From assembly GCA_025936615.1 (NCBI GenBank), contig JAICSZ010000001.1, forward strand, positions 1-25,670: DNA of 25,670 nt, in the 5' to 3' direction. Within the stretch, counting starts at the first letter, position 1; each line of letters begins with the position of its first letter. Position numbers and translations under genes: made by a program. The notes below the pieces were generated by a model that worked only from the letters and a program-made list of their open reading frames with translations, had not been told where the DNA came from and made no database searches. The DNA comes from Pedococcus sp. GTDB lineage: Bacteria; Actinomycetota; Actinomycetes; Actinomycetales; Dermatophilaceae. Shown here one piece after another: positions 14,929 through 22,157 of the stretch.

Positions 14929-15759
14929 TCAGACAGCCGTCGCGGCTGCCGGCGGCTCCCAGTCGAGGGCCGGGTCCTGGCGAAGCACGGCGGTCTGCAG
15001 CTCGCGCAGCTCCAGACCGGGCTCCAGGCCGAGCTCGCCGGAGAGCACCTCACGCACCTCGCGCAGCGCCTCCAGGGCCTCGGCCTGGCGTCCGGATCGG
15101 GTGAGGGCAAGGGCGCGCAGCGCCCACAGCCGCTCACGAAGGGGGTGGGCCTTGGTGAGCCCTTCCAGCTCTGCGGCGACGGTGGCGTGGTTTCCCAGCT
15201 CGAGCGCGGCGACGGCCCGGTCCTCCAGCGCGACCAGGCGCAGCTCCTCGAGGCGGGCCCGCTCGGCGACCGCAGCAGGGGCGTCCTCCAGCTCGAGGTA
15301 CGGCAGCCCGCGCCACTCGGCGAGCGCCGCGTCGAGCTCGGTGACCACCGCGCTCAGCTCGTCGGCGCTGAGCCCACGGGTCACGTGGAGCCGGCTGACC
15401 TGCCCCATCCGGTGGTGCGCGCGGCTGACGGCCCTGTCGAAGCGCGCCGCGTCGAGCCCGTCGTCCGGGACGCGCAGGACGTATCCAGGTGCCACGGTGA
15501 CGAGCACGGTGGACGGAGTCCGCGCGGCGCGTGACGGCTCGAGTGCCCGCCGCAGCCCGGCGACGTAGGCCTGCAGGGTCCCCAGGACCCCGGGCGGAGG
15601 CCCTTCGGGCCACAGCATGTCGACGAGGGTGTCGACCGACACGGGTCGACCGTCCCCCATCGCGAGCGCCGCGACCAGGGCCCGTTGCTTGCGGGTGCCG
15701 AGGTCCACCGGGGCATCGCCGAGGGAGGCCTGGGCGGCACCGAGGACACCCACTCTCAC
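14929..15759 (-). CDS. SARP-family regulator (winged helix + BTAD)
   Basis: A 276-aa small SARP. The start is GTG 15759, giving MRVGVLGAAQ, the usual SARP opening. Residues about 1-95 form the OmpR-like winged helix (GTRKQRALVAALA, then SVDTLVDMLWPE, then LQAYVAGLRRAL and VAPGYVLRV). Residues about 100-255 form the helical BTAD (AARFDRAVSRA, ALAEWRGLPY, LRERLWALRALALTRSGRQAEAL, LGLEPGLELRELQ). SARPs activate transcription by binding heptamer repeats with 11-bp spacing and contacting RNA polymerase. Such repeats occur before the hemerythrin and FAD oxidoreductase genes flanking this unit. The frame is open to 15873 but lacks a better start. A TATCCT box 7 nt before the GTG suggests a leaderless message. 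Confidence 0.92.
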   Translation of the reverse strand: MRVGVLGAAQASLGDAPVDLGTRKQRALVAALAMGDGRPVSVDTLVDMLWPEGPPPGVLGTLQAYVAGLRRALEPSRAARTPSTVLVTVAPGYVLRVPDDGLDAARFDRAVSRAHHRMGQVSRLHVTRGLSADELSAVVTELDAALAEWRGLPYLELEDAPAAVAERARLEELRLVALEDRAVAALELGNHATVAAELEGLTKAHPLRERLWALRALALTRSGRQAEALEALREVREVLSGELGLEPGLELRELQTAVLRQDPALDWEPPAAATAV

Positions 15760-15766
15760 CCGGTCG

Positions 15767-15772
15767 AGGATA
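15767..15772 (-). promoter_or_regulatory. -10 box of a leaderless SARP transcript
   Basis: On the minus strand TATCCT (15772-15767) fits TANNNT and is followed by 7 nt and the GTG start at 15759. No ribosome site lies between. The -35 is weak: no TTGACA-like hexamer at 16-18 bp. No 11-bp CAAG repeat is present here, so self-activation by the SARP is not indicated. Confidence 0.45.
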
Positions 15773-15844
15773 GGACCGCAATCCCCTGCCGCACATCGCA
15801 ATCGAGGTGACCACGGTGACGCCAGTGGGCGGAATCGGACGGAA

Positions 15845-15882
15845 AGGGCCGGTATGCCGCGCCCCCGCGGCATACCGGCCCT
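15845..15882. terminator. Perfect 17-bp hairpin after the FAD oxidoreductase gene
   Basis: Arms 15845-15861 and 15866-15882 are perfectly complementary over 17 bp around a CCCC loop. It lies 50 bp past the FAD oxidoreductase stop and 86 bp before the SARP start, where transcription from the oxidoreductase should end before the SARP promoter. There is no T-tract, as is common for GC-rich actinobacterial terminators. The arms contain GGTATGCCGCG, an 11-mer that recurs elsewhere in the window. Confidence 0.75.
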
Positions 15883-15931
15883 GCCCCTCCGTTCGCGACC
15901 CCTGCGTTCGTGAACCCCCGTTGGCGTCCCC

Positions 15932-17341
15932 TCAGTCGGTGACCTGGCCGTCCTCGACCAGCCGGGGGATCCGGTGGTTTCCCACGAACAGGCCGTTCGG
16001 GTCGACCGCGGACCGGATCGCCTTGAGCCGCAACCAGGTCAGCTCGTCGTACCCCGTGCGGGGGTCGACCGCACCCTCGGCGAAGTTGAGGTAGTTGCGG
16101 CCGTTGGCCCAGGGCGTGAGCGCCTTCACGAGGCGGTGCGCGTCGTGCTCGCCCTGCGCGGCCATCTCCGGGGTCGCCGCGACGGCCCCGGCGAAGGCGA
16201 CGAACTGGGCGTCGAGCCGCTTCAGCGCGCCACCGCCCTCGTGGTCACGGCCCAGGGCGCCGCCGAGCTGACGGAGCTCGACGAGCAGCAGCGAGGAGGA
16301 GGTGCCCGGTCCGACCTCGCCCAGGAACGCGTCGATCGCGGCCTGCGGGAAGGCGTCGAGCATCGCGGTGTCGGAGACGAAGGGCGACGGGCCCTCGGGG
16401 TCCATGTGCAGCCGGGTGAGCGTGCGAGCCGGCACCCGGCCGAAGGTGTCCATCTCGGGACGCAGGGCGCGCAGCCCGCCCAGGATGGACTCCGCCTGCG
16501 CGTCACCGGTCAGGACCGCGCCGTCGATGACCACGACCGAGCGCCCACGCAGGGGCGCCGGGATGTCGGGCAACGGCGGCAGGTTCAGGACCCGCAGCGC
16601 AGTCGTCACCTCGTCGGGAGCCGTCGGCGCCCAGGCCGCCCACTCGTGGAACACGGACTCGGCACGGGTGACGTCCCAGACCATCATCCCGGCGTAGGCC
16701 GTCTCGATCGGGTAGAGGCGAAACTCCAGGGCGGTGACCACGCCGAAAGAACCGCCTCCCCCGCGCAGCGCCCAGAAGAGCTCCGGGTTGCGGTAGGAGT
16801 CGGCGCGCAGGTGCTCGCCCTCGGCGGTGACCAGCTCGACGGCGGTGAGGCTGTTGGTGGCCAGGCCGAGCTTGCGCGCATACCAGCCGATCCCACCGCC
16901 GAGGGAGTAGCCGGCGATGCCGACGTCGGGTGACGAGCCGTGGAGGGCGGCGAGGCCGTGCTCGGCCGCCGGCTCGGTGGCGTGCATCCACAGGGAACCG
17001 CCCTCGACCCGGGCGGTGCCGCGGGCGGGGTCGACCGTGACGCGGGCCATCGCTGAGGTGCGCAGCACGAGGACGTCGTCGAGGCCTTGTGCTGCAAGCG
17101 GTCCGGCGTTGTGCCCGGTGCTCTGCGGGGCGATGCGCAGGTCTGCCGAGGCAGCGGCGCGCACGAGCTGCTGCACCTCGGCCACGTCGGTGGGGTGGGC
17201 CACGGCGGCCGGGCGCTGGTCGACGGCGACGTTCCAGGGCAGGCGGGCCGCGTCGTACCCCGGGTCGCCGGGGACCTGGACGGTGCCGAGGCCGCGCAGC
17301 GCGTCGCCGCGCCGTGTCGTGGTGGAGAGCTCGCTGGTCAT
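15932..17341 (-). CDS. BBE-like FAD-binding oxidoreductase
   Basis: A 469-aa flavoprotein of the berberine-bridge/PCMH family. The start is ATG 17341 with AGGAG 9 nt upstream. The FAD domain includes the block STGHNAGPL; His77 is the expected 8-alpha-histidyl FAD attachment site. YSLGGGIGWYARKLGL (about 145-160) is the second FAD block. The C-terminal BBE motif is NYLNFAEG, and LKAIRSAVDPNGLFVGNHRI ends the fold. In bicovalent members a Cys in a G-x-C-P-x-V-G block also binds FAD; here that position is Ser (GSSPDVG, Ser137), so attachment is probably by one bond only. It likely oxidises a small alcohol, sugar or natural product with O2. The promoter has the same 11-bp triple repeat as the hemerythrin gene. 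Confidence 0.9.
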   Translation of the reverse strand: MTSELSTTTRRGDALRGLGTVQVPGDPGYDAARLPWNVAVDQRPAAVAHPTDVAEVQQLVRAAASADLRIAPQSTGHNAGPLAAQGLDDVLVLRTSAMARVTVDPARGTARVEGGSLWMHATEPAAEHGLAALHGSSPDVGIAGYSLGGGIGWYARKLGLATNSLTAVELVTAEGEHLRADSYRNPELFWALRGGGGSFGVVTALEFRLYPIETAYAGMMVWDVTRAESVFHEWAAWAPTAPDEVTTALRVLNLPPLPDIPAPLRGRSVVVIDGAVLTGDAQAESILGGLRALRPEMDTFGRVPARTLTRLHMDPEGPSPFVSDTAMLDAFPQAAIDAFLGEVGPGTSSSLLLVELRQLGGALGRDHEGGGALKRLDAQFVAFAGAVAATPEMAAQGEHDAHRLVKALTPWANGRNYLNFAEGAVDPRTGYDELTWLRLKAIRSAVDPNGLFVGNHRIPRLVEDGQVTD

Positions 17342-17381
17342 GGTGGGTGACTCCTTGTTCCGCTGTTGGTGTGTGCGGAAC

Positions 17382-17424
17382 ACGGTGCGCCCGAGGACTT
17401 GAGCACCACTTGGACCCGACTTGG
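17382..17424 (-). promoter_or_regulatory. SARP-type operator and -10 for the FAD oxidoreductase
   Basis: Read on the minus strand, CCAAGTC (17424-17418), CCAAGTG (17413-17407) and TCAAGTC (17402-17396) are direct repeats with 4-bp spacers and an exact 11-bp period. Eight bp later is CACCGT (17387-17382), with A2 and T6 of a -10 box, and the start codon is 41 bp further. The second spacer is GTGC, as in the hemerythrin promoter. This matches the SARP operator geometry, and the SARP gene lies next downstream. Confidence 0.7.
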
Positions 17425-17467
17425 GGTCGGGTGGGGTCGACGCCGGGTGAGTGTGGGCCGGGGCCCG

Positions 17468-17485
17468 GCTCAGCGCAGGCTGAGC
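17468..17485. terminator. Small hairpin and repeat after the hypothetical gene
   Basis: GCTCAGC (17468-17474) and GCTGAGC (17479-17485) form a perfect 7-bp stem with a 4-nt loop, 18 bp past the stop of the minus-strand gene ending at 17504. GGCTCAGCGCAG occurs at 17467-17478 and again at 17501-17512, over that gene's last codons, so the left arm duplicates the gene end. A weak terminator is likely; there is no T-tract. Confidence 0.4.
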
Positions 17486-17503
17486 GCCGGGTCAGGGCGA
17501 GGC

Positions 17504-18187
17504 TCAGCGCAGCGACGGGGCCGGCTGCTGCCGTTCTGCCGCCGCGGGCTCGTGCTGGGGGGCCGGGACGCGGCGGGCGGTGTCGCGGATGCAGTCGTGC
17601 AGCAGGTTCACCAGCTCGGTGGCGGGGTCCGGCACGCAGGCCACGGCGATGCCCTCCACGGCGTAGGCGACGATGTGCGGCGCCGTCTGCCGGCGGAAGG
17701 TGCGCTCGCTCGTCCGGGAGTCGCGGGCGTACCGCAGCGCCCAGGCGTGCGCCTCCGGGACCGCGACGAACGCGTCGTGGCACAGCACCTCGAGGTCGGG
17801 GTGGTCTCCGTCGAGGGTGCGCAGCATCCGCTGGGAGGTGAGCAACCCGACGGCCATGACGTTCTGGCGCACCGCCGGTGCGATCGGCAGGGTCGCGGCT
17901 GCCGCCCGGATGGCGATCGCCACGTCGACCTGCAGGTCGTCGCTGGTCAGCCCGACCACGTCGGGGATGAACCCGGCGATCCGCGGCCGGTCGTCGTCGG
18001 AGAGGCAGTCGTTGACCATGCGCGCCAGGGACGCGAGCAGCGGGTGCGTGCACTCCGGGTGGTCGCTCCACTTCTCGCCAGCGAGGTAGGAGGCCATCTC
18101 CATGAAGCAGGCACCCTTGCGCGGGTTGCGGTGACGTCCGGCGGAGAGCACCGGGACGAGGTCGGGCAGGTCGGCTGTCGGCGACAT
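17504..18187 (-). CDS. Conserved hypothetical protein, Cys/His-rich N-terminal part
   Basis: A 227-aa protein from ATG 18187 (GGAG 6 nt upstream). The first third has a dense conserved-looking block, SAGRHRNPRKGACFMEMASYL, followed by GEKWSDHPECTHPLLASLARMVND. That holds two Cys and several His that could bind a metal, but no named motif fits. The middle is helical (DVAIAIRAAAATLP, then QNVMAVGLLTSQRMLRTLDGD) and the last 30 residues are Pro/Glu/Gln-rich and probably disordered. I recall proteins of this shape in other actinobacteria, annotated only as hypothetical. There is no signal peptide. It is transcribed toward the FAD oxidoreductase, but a hairpin and the oxidoreductase's own promoter lie between them, so they are probably separate units. 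Confidence 0.75.
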   Translation of the reverse strand: MSPTADLPDLVPVLSAGRHRNPRKGACFMEMASYLAGEKWSDHPECTHPLLASLARMVNDCLSDDDRPRIAGFIPDVVGLTSDDLQVDVAIAIRAAAATLPIAPAVRQNVMAVGLLTSQRMLRTLDGDHPDLEVLCHDAFVAVPEAHAWALRYARDSRTSERTFRRQTAPHIVAYAVEGIAVACVPDPATELVNLLHDCIRDTARRVPAPQHEPAAAERQQPAPSLR

Positions 18188-18536
18188 GGCGGCTCCAGAT
18201 CCGGGCTGCGGGCCTGTCCCGCGACCCACTCCAACTATGCGCCGCTCGTGCGGTCGGCGCCACCCCATGAGAGGCAGGTATGCCGCGTCGTCACCCATCC
18301 GTTGTCGGCGGCTTCGCATCGTGAGTGGGCTCGACCGCGCGCCCATTCGACCGAATCGTCACCCAACCGCGCCGAACGGGGCCATCCGCAACGGTGGCTC
18401 GTCCTCGTGGTGGACGGCGCGCGCCATCCGCTGCGTGATGCGGCCCGGCCTGCCGGAACGCGACGATGGCCTCGCCGGGCGGAGACGCGAGATCGCCCGG
18501 CGCCACAGCAGCCGGGCTCGGCAGGGGGGCACGCAG
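18188..18536. other. 349-bp spacer between divergent genes
   Basis: No gene is convincing here. The plus-strand frame of the next gene is open throughout but its composition (Arg, Ser, His, Pro) looks non-coding. Visible short features are one GGTATGCCGCG motif (18277-18287) and a 10-bp direct repeat TCGTCACCCA at 18288-18297 and 18356-18365. A local rise in A/T at about 18340-18365 could hold a promoter, but no -10/-35 pair is clear. Confidence 0.5.
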
Positions 18537-19040
18537 ATGACGATGATCGAGAGGCTCTACGACAACGCGTGGTACGTCGCGAACGCGGCACCGGCGGCCA
18601 GGGAGGAGCTCGCGGCAGCGGTCACCAAGGCGTGGATGGACCGTGAGAGCGCTGCCCAGGACGCCCAGCGCGCCCGGGCAGTCGCCACCCTGGCGCCAGC
18701 GCGCTCAGCGCTGGCGCTCTCCCTGGGCAACGCCGCCCAGGCGGGCTACGACCGCGCCCGGGCGCGCGCGGCCCAGGCGGCCCGGTGCACCGACATCATC
18801 GGAGGCCACGCGTTCTCCATCCAGCGAACCGCAGGTCCCGAGGGCGCGATGACCATCGAGGTCGCGTCGTGCACGTTGTCGAGGCACGCGACGTTGCGGG
18901 TCAGCGGGCGGGGGAAGCCTTGGGGTGCGGTGCTCCACGACCCGCAGTCACGCCACCGTGACCGCTTCTCGACGGTGCTGGGTCCGGACCCGTGGGAGGC
19001 CCTGCACTGGGTCTGCGAGTGGATCACCACCGACGCCTGA
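18537..19040 (+). CDS. Hypothetical protein
   Basis: A 167-aa protein from ATG 18537, preceded by GGGGGG at 7 nt. The N-terminal half is one or two long Ala/Arg-rich helices (residues about 10-85), likely a coiled coil. The second half is more varied, with a possible beta domain containing GGHAFSIQRT, MTIEVASCTLSRHATLRV, and an aromatic end PWEALHWVCEWITTDA. Two Cys flank the putative beta region. I do not recognise the family. It converges with NAD synthetase, with 11 bp between stops, and no operon partner is visible. Confidence 0.65.
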   Translation: MTMIERLYDNAWYVANAAPAAREELAAAVTKAWMDRESAAQDAQRARAVATLAPARSALALSLGNAAQAGYDRARARAAQAARCTDIIGGHAFSIQRTAGPEGAMTIEVASCTLSRHATLRVSGRGKPWGAVLHDPQSRHRDRFSTVLGPDPWEALHWVCEWITTDA

Positions 19041-19051
19041 GCTCTCGGCCC

Positions 19052-21157
19052 TCACTCCTCCGGGACGTTCGCACGGAGCTCCTCGAGCCACGCACGCGAG
19101 GTTGCGTCGGACGGCATGCGCCAGTCACCACGGGGCGAAAGTGAGCCCCCGGCAACGACCTTCGGCCCGTTGGGTAGTGCCGACCGCTTGAACTGCTGGG
19201 TGAAGAACCGGGTGAGGAAGACCTCCTCCCACCGCTTGATGGTGGCCAGGTCGTATGCCGCGCGGCGGCCCTCGGGGTAACCCGCCGGCCAGTCACCGGC
19301 GTCCTTGTCGGACCAGGCGTGCCAGGCGAGGAAGGCGATCTTGCTCGGGCGGTACCCCAGCCGGAGCACGTGGTAGAGGGTGAAGTCCTGCAGGTCGTAG
19401 GGGCCGATGCGGTCCTGGGTGGACTGCATCTTCTCGCCCTCCTTGACCGGGACGAGCTCTGGACTGATCTCCTGCTCGAGGATGGCGATGAGCGTGTCGT
19501 TGACGGCAGCGTCGTCGCCGAACTGGCCGCTGCCCACCACCCACCTGATGAGGTGCTGCATCAGGGTCTTGGGCACACCTGCGTTGACCCCGTAGTGGGA
19601 CATCTGGTCACCCACGCCGTAGGTGCACCAGCCGAGCGCCAGCTCGGACAGGTCGCCGGTGCCGAGGACGATACCGCCGCGCTGGTTCGCCGCCCGGAAC
19701 AGGTAGTCGGTGCGCAGCCCGGCCTGGACGTTCTCGAAGGTGACGTCGTAGACCTCCTCGCCATGGCCGGCGGGATGGCCGAGGCCCTCGAGCATCTGGG
19801 TGGCAGCCGGGCGGATGTCGAGCTCCTCCCAGGTGATGCCCAGCGACTCCATGAGGTGGACCGCGTTGTCCTTGGTGCCCTGGCTCGTGGCGAAGCCCGG
19901 CATGGTGAAGCCGAGGATGTCGGTGCGTGGCCGCTCGAGCCGGTCCATCGCCTTGGCGGCGACGATCAGCGCATGGGTGGAGTCGAGGCCGCCCGAGACG
20001 CCGATGACGATCTTGGGCATCCGTTGGGCGTCGCCGCCACCGATCGCCCGCAGCCGCTGCTCGAGCCCGGAGACCTGGATGTTGTAGGCCTCGTAGCAGT
20101 CCCGGGCGAGGCGGCTCTCGTCGTCGGGCACGAACGGGAACCGGTCGACCTTGCGCCGCAGCCCGATGTCCCCGGTCGGCGGGTCAGCCTTGAAGTCGAC
20201 CGTGCGGAACGCGTCCCCTGCCCCCAGACCGATGGACTCGGCGTGCCGGTTGTCGTCGAAGGACCCCTGGCGCAGCCGCTCCTGCCGCAGCCGGTCGAGG
20301 TCGACGTCGACGACCGTGGCACTGGCGACCTGGGGGAACCGCTCGCTCGCCCCGAGCAGCTCACCCATCTCGTAGACCATCGTCATGCCGTCCCACGACA
20401 GGTCCGTGGTCGACTCGCCCCGGCTCGCCGCGGCATAGGCGTACGCGGCACTGCACCGGTAGCTCGCCGAGCGCGCCATCAGGTGCCGGTCCTCCGCACG
20501 GCCCACCGTGATGGGCGAGGCGGAGAGGTTGAGCAGGACCGTGGCCCCGCCCAGAGCTGCCTTGGCGCTCGGCGGCACGGGCACCCACATGTCCTCACAG
20601 ACCTCGACGTGGACGACGAGCCCGTCGACGTCGGCGGCCCTGAAGAGCAGGTCGGGGCCGAATGGGACGTCACCCCCGTCGTCGGCACCCGGCCAGTTCG
20701 GGGCGTGCAGGTGGTCCTCGCGGCAGTCCTCCCCGGAGGCGAACCAGCGCTTCTCGTAGAACTCGCGGTACGTGGGCAGGTACGACTTGGGTGCGACGCC
20801 GAGCACCTGGCCACGGTGGATGACGATCGCGCAGTTGTAGAGGCGGTTGTCGTGGCGCAACGGAGCGCCCACGACAACCAACGGCAGCAGCTCCTTGGTC
20901 GCCTCCGCGATGGTGACGACGGCGCGGTCGACCTGGTCGAGCAGGACGTCCTGCATCAGCAGGTCGTCGATGGCGTAGCCGGACAGTCCCAGCTCGGGGA
21001 AGACCGCGACCGCGACACCGTCCTCGTGCAGGGCACGTACCTGATCGAGGATCGTCTCGGCGTTGTGTGCCGGGTCGGCGTCCGCGACCGGGACGGTACA
21101 CGCGGCGACGCGTACGAACCCGTGGCGGTAGGCGGAGCGGAAGTCCCCGTGGTCCAT
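19052..21157 (-). CDS. nadE: Glutamine-dependent NAD(+) synthetase
   Basis: A 701-aa two-domain enzyme making NAD from deamido-NAD, ATP and glutamine, the last step of NAD synthesis. The N-terminal nitrilase-like glutaminase (about 1-320) has the catalytic triad Glu55 (FPELGLSGY), Lys124 (PKSYLPTYREFYEKRWF) and Cys187 (VEVCEDMWVP). The synthetase domain (about 340-701) has the ATP-pyrophosphatase loop GVSGGLDST, then GFTMPGFATS, LGTGDLSELALGW and HYGVNAGVPKTL. The length fits the actinobacterial type (M. tuberculosis NadE, 679 aa). The ATG at 21157 is close after a GGAG. It lies 24 bp downstream of the hydrolase gene on the same strand and may be partly cotranscribed with it. Confidence 0.97.
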   Translation of the reverse strand: MDHGDFRSAYRHGFVRVAACTVPVADADPAHNAETILDQVRALHEDGVAVAVFPELGLSGYAIDDLLMQDVLLDQVDRAVVTIAEATKELLPLVVVGAPLRHDNRLYNCAIVIHRGQVLGVAPKSYLPTYREFYEKRWFASGEDCREDHLHAPNWPGADDGGDVPFGPDLLFRAADVDGLVVHVEVCEDMWVPVPPSAKAALGGATVLLNLSASPITVGRAEDRHLMARSASYRCSAAYAYAAASRGESTTDLSWDGMTMVYEMGELLGASERFPQVASATVVDVDLDRLRQERLRQGSFDDNRHAESIGLGAGDAFRTVDFKADPPTGDIGLRRKVDRFPFVPDDESRLARDCYEAYNIQVSGLEQRLRAIGGGDAQRMPKIVIGVSGGLDSTHALIVAAKAMDRLERPRTDILGFTMPGFATSQGTKDNAVHLMESLGITWEELDIRPAATQMLEGLGHPAGHGEEVYDVTFENVQAGLRTDYLFRAANQRGGIVLGTGDLSELALGWCTYGVGDQMSHYGVNAGVPKTLMQHLIRWVVGSGQFGDDAAVNDTLIAILEQEISPELVPVKEGEKMQSTQDRIGPYDLQDFTLYHVLRLGYRPSKIAFLAWHAWSDKDAGDWPAGYPEGRRAAYDLATIKRWEEVFLTRFFTQQFKRSALPNGPKVVAGGSLSPRGDWRMPSDATSRAWLEELRANVPEE

Positions 21158-21181
21158 GCTCCGCAGTCTGTCAGAGCGGGA

Positions 21182-22105
21182 TCAGGTGACGCGGGCGAAG
21201 AGCTCCCGCGCGTGGGCGACGACCGCGTCGGGCCGGTCGTCGACGAGGAAGTGCGCCGCCCCGTCCACGAGGTGAGCGGCCAGGTCGTCGGCGACGTCGC
21301 CGGGGACGTCGAGGTCACCGTGGCGCACGCCCGGCTCGGCCGCGCCCATGAGCGCCACGGTCGGCACCGTGAGCGGGCCGCGGTAGGCGCGCGTCGCCAC
21401 CATGCGTCGCATCTCGGGAAGGATGAGGTGCCGGTACAGGGCGGACCCCGCCTCGGGGTGACCGTCGGCGTGCAGCCGACTGGTGAACGCCTCGAGATCC
21501 CCTGGGGTGAACGAGTCGCGCGTGGCCGCGAACCCCGCCAGCAGGTGCCGGGCGAGCCCCCTGGTCCGCAGCGCCCGCGGCCCCAACCCCGGGGTGGCGA
21601 CGACCGGCTGGAACCACAGCTGCGGCATACCGGCCAGCATGTGGGGCCGGACCCGCAGGTAGGGGTGCGGGCCGAGGCACAGGAACGCGGCCACCCGCTC
21701 TGGGTGCTCGAAGCAGAGCCGGTAGCCAACGAAGGCGCTGAAGTCGTGGGCGACGAGTCGTACCCGCTCGAGCCCGAGGGCGTCGAGCAGGGCCAGCACG
21801 TCGCCCGTGATCTGCGCGACGGTGTAGCCGCCGGCAGGCGCGTCCGTCCACCCGGCACCCCGCAGGTCCGGCGCGATGACGCGGTGGTCCTGGGCCAGGT
21901 CCGGGATCACCTTGCGCCACTCCCACCAGTGCTGGGGGAACCCGTGGAGGAGGAGCACCGGATCCGCAGCGAGGTCGCCCGCCTGCGCCACGTGCATCCG
22001 TAGACCATCGGGCAGGGTCACGAACGAATGCGTCGTCCCGTCCAGCCTCGGCAGGCCTGCCAGCTCAAGCAGGTCGGAACGCGGCTGTCGCGAGTCGGTG
22101 CCCAT
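21182..22105 (-). CDS. Alpha/beta hydrolase, epoxide-hydrolase-like
   Basis: A 307-aa alpha/beta-hydrolase. The oxyanion block is LLLHGFPQHWWEW (about 51-63). APDLRGAGWTDAP follows at 78-90. The nucleophile elbow is VAHDFSAFVGY with Asp121, an Asp rather than Ser, as in epoxide hydrolases and haloalkane dehalogenases. The His is in DGAAHFLVDDRPD near residue 285. The cap domain lies at about 145-245. The motif set favours epoxide hydrolase; substrate unknown. The start at ATG 22105 has no ribosome site. A divergent TetR regulator with a palindromic operator between the two starts makes the hydrolase its likely target. Confidence 0.88.
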   Translation of the reverse strand: MGTDSRQPRSDLLELAGLPRLDGTTHSFVTLPDGLRMHVAQAGDLAADPVLLLHGFPQHWWEWRKVIPDLAQDHRVIAPDLRGAGWTDAPAGGYTVAQITGDVLALLDALGLERVRLVAHDFSAFVGYRLCFEHPERVAAFLCLGPHPYLRVRPHMLAGMPQLWFQPVVATPGLGPRALRTRGLARHLLAGFAATRDSFTPGDLEAFTSRLHADGHPEAGSALYRHLILPEMRRMVATRAYRGPLTVPTVALMGAAEPGVRHGDLDVPGDVADDLAAHLVDGAAHFLVDDRPDAVVAHARELFARVT

Positions 22106-22124
22106 GTGAATGGTGTACTACGTT

Positions 22125-22153
22125 CATAGTGAACCGGCACTATGTTTATAGTG
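22125..22153. promoter_or_regulatory. TetR-type operator overlapping the tetR promoter
   Basis: CATAGTG (22125-22131) and CACTATG (22138-22144) are perfect inverted repeats with a 6-bp spacer, and a third half-site TATAGTG follows at 22147-22153. The site sits between the divergent hydrolase (start 22105) and TetR (start 22158) genes. TATAGT (22147-22152) is a good -10 for tetR, only 5 nt from its GTG, with a TTCATA 18 bp upstream as a weak -35. A bound repressor would cover this promoter, so autoregulation is expected. Confidence 0.75.
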
Positions 22154-22157
22154 ACAA

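Noticed and set aside
15746..15815. SARP-type heptamer repeats in the SARP promoter
   Set aside because: GATTGCG occurs twice upstream of the SARP start but 20 bp apart and does not match the CAAG heptamers, so it was not counted as an operator.
19319..22003. A long plus-strand open frame (894 codons)
   Set aside because: It is the antisense of NAD synthetase and the hydrolase, whose motifs are unmistakable; its composition (Val, Gly, Asp, Arg, Gln) is that of a GC-rich shadow.
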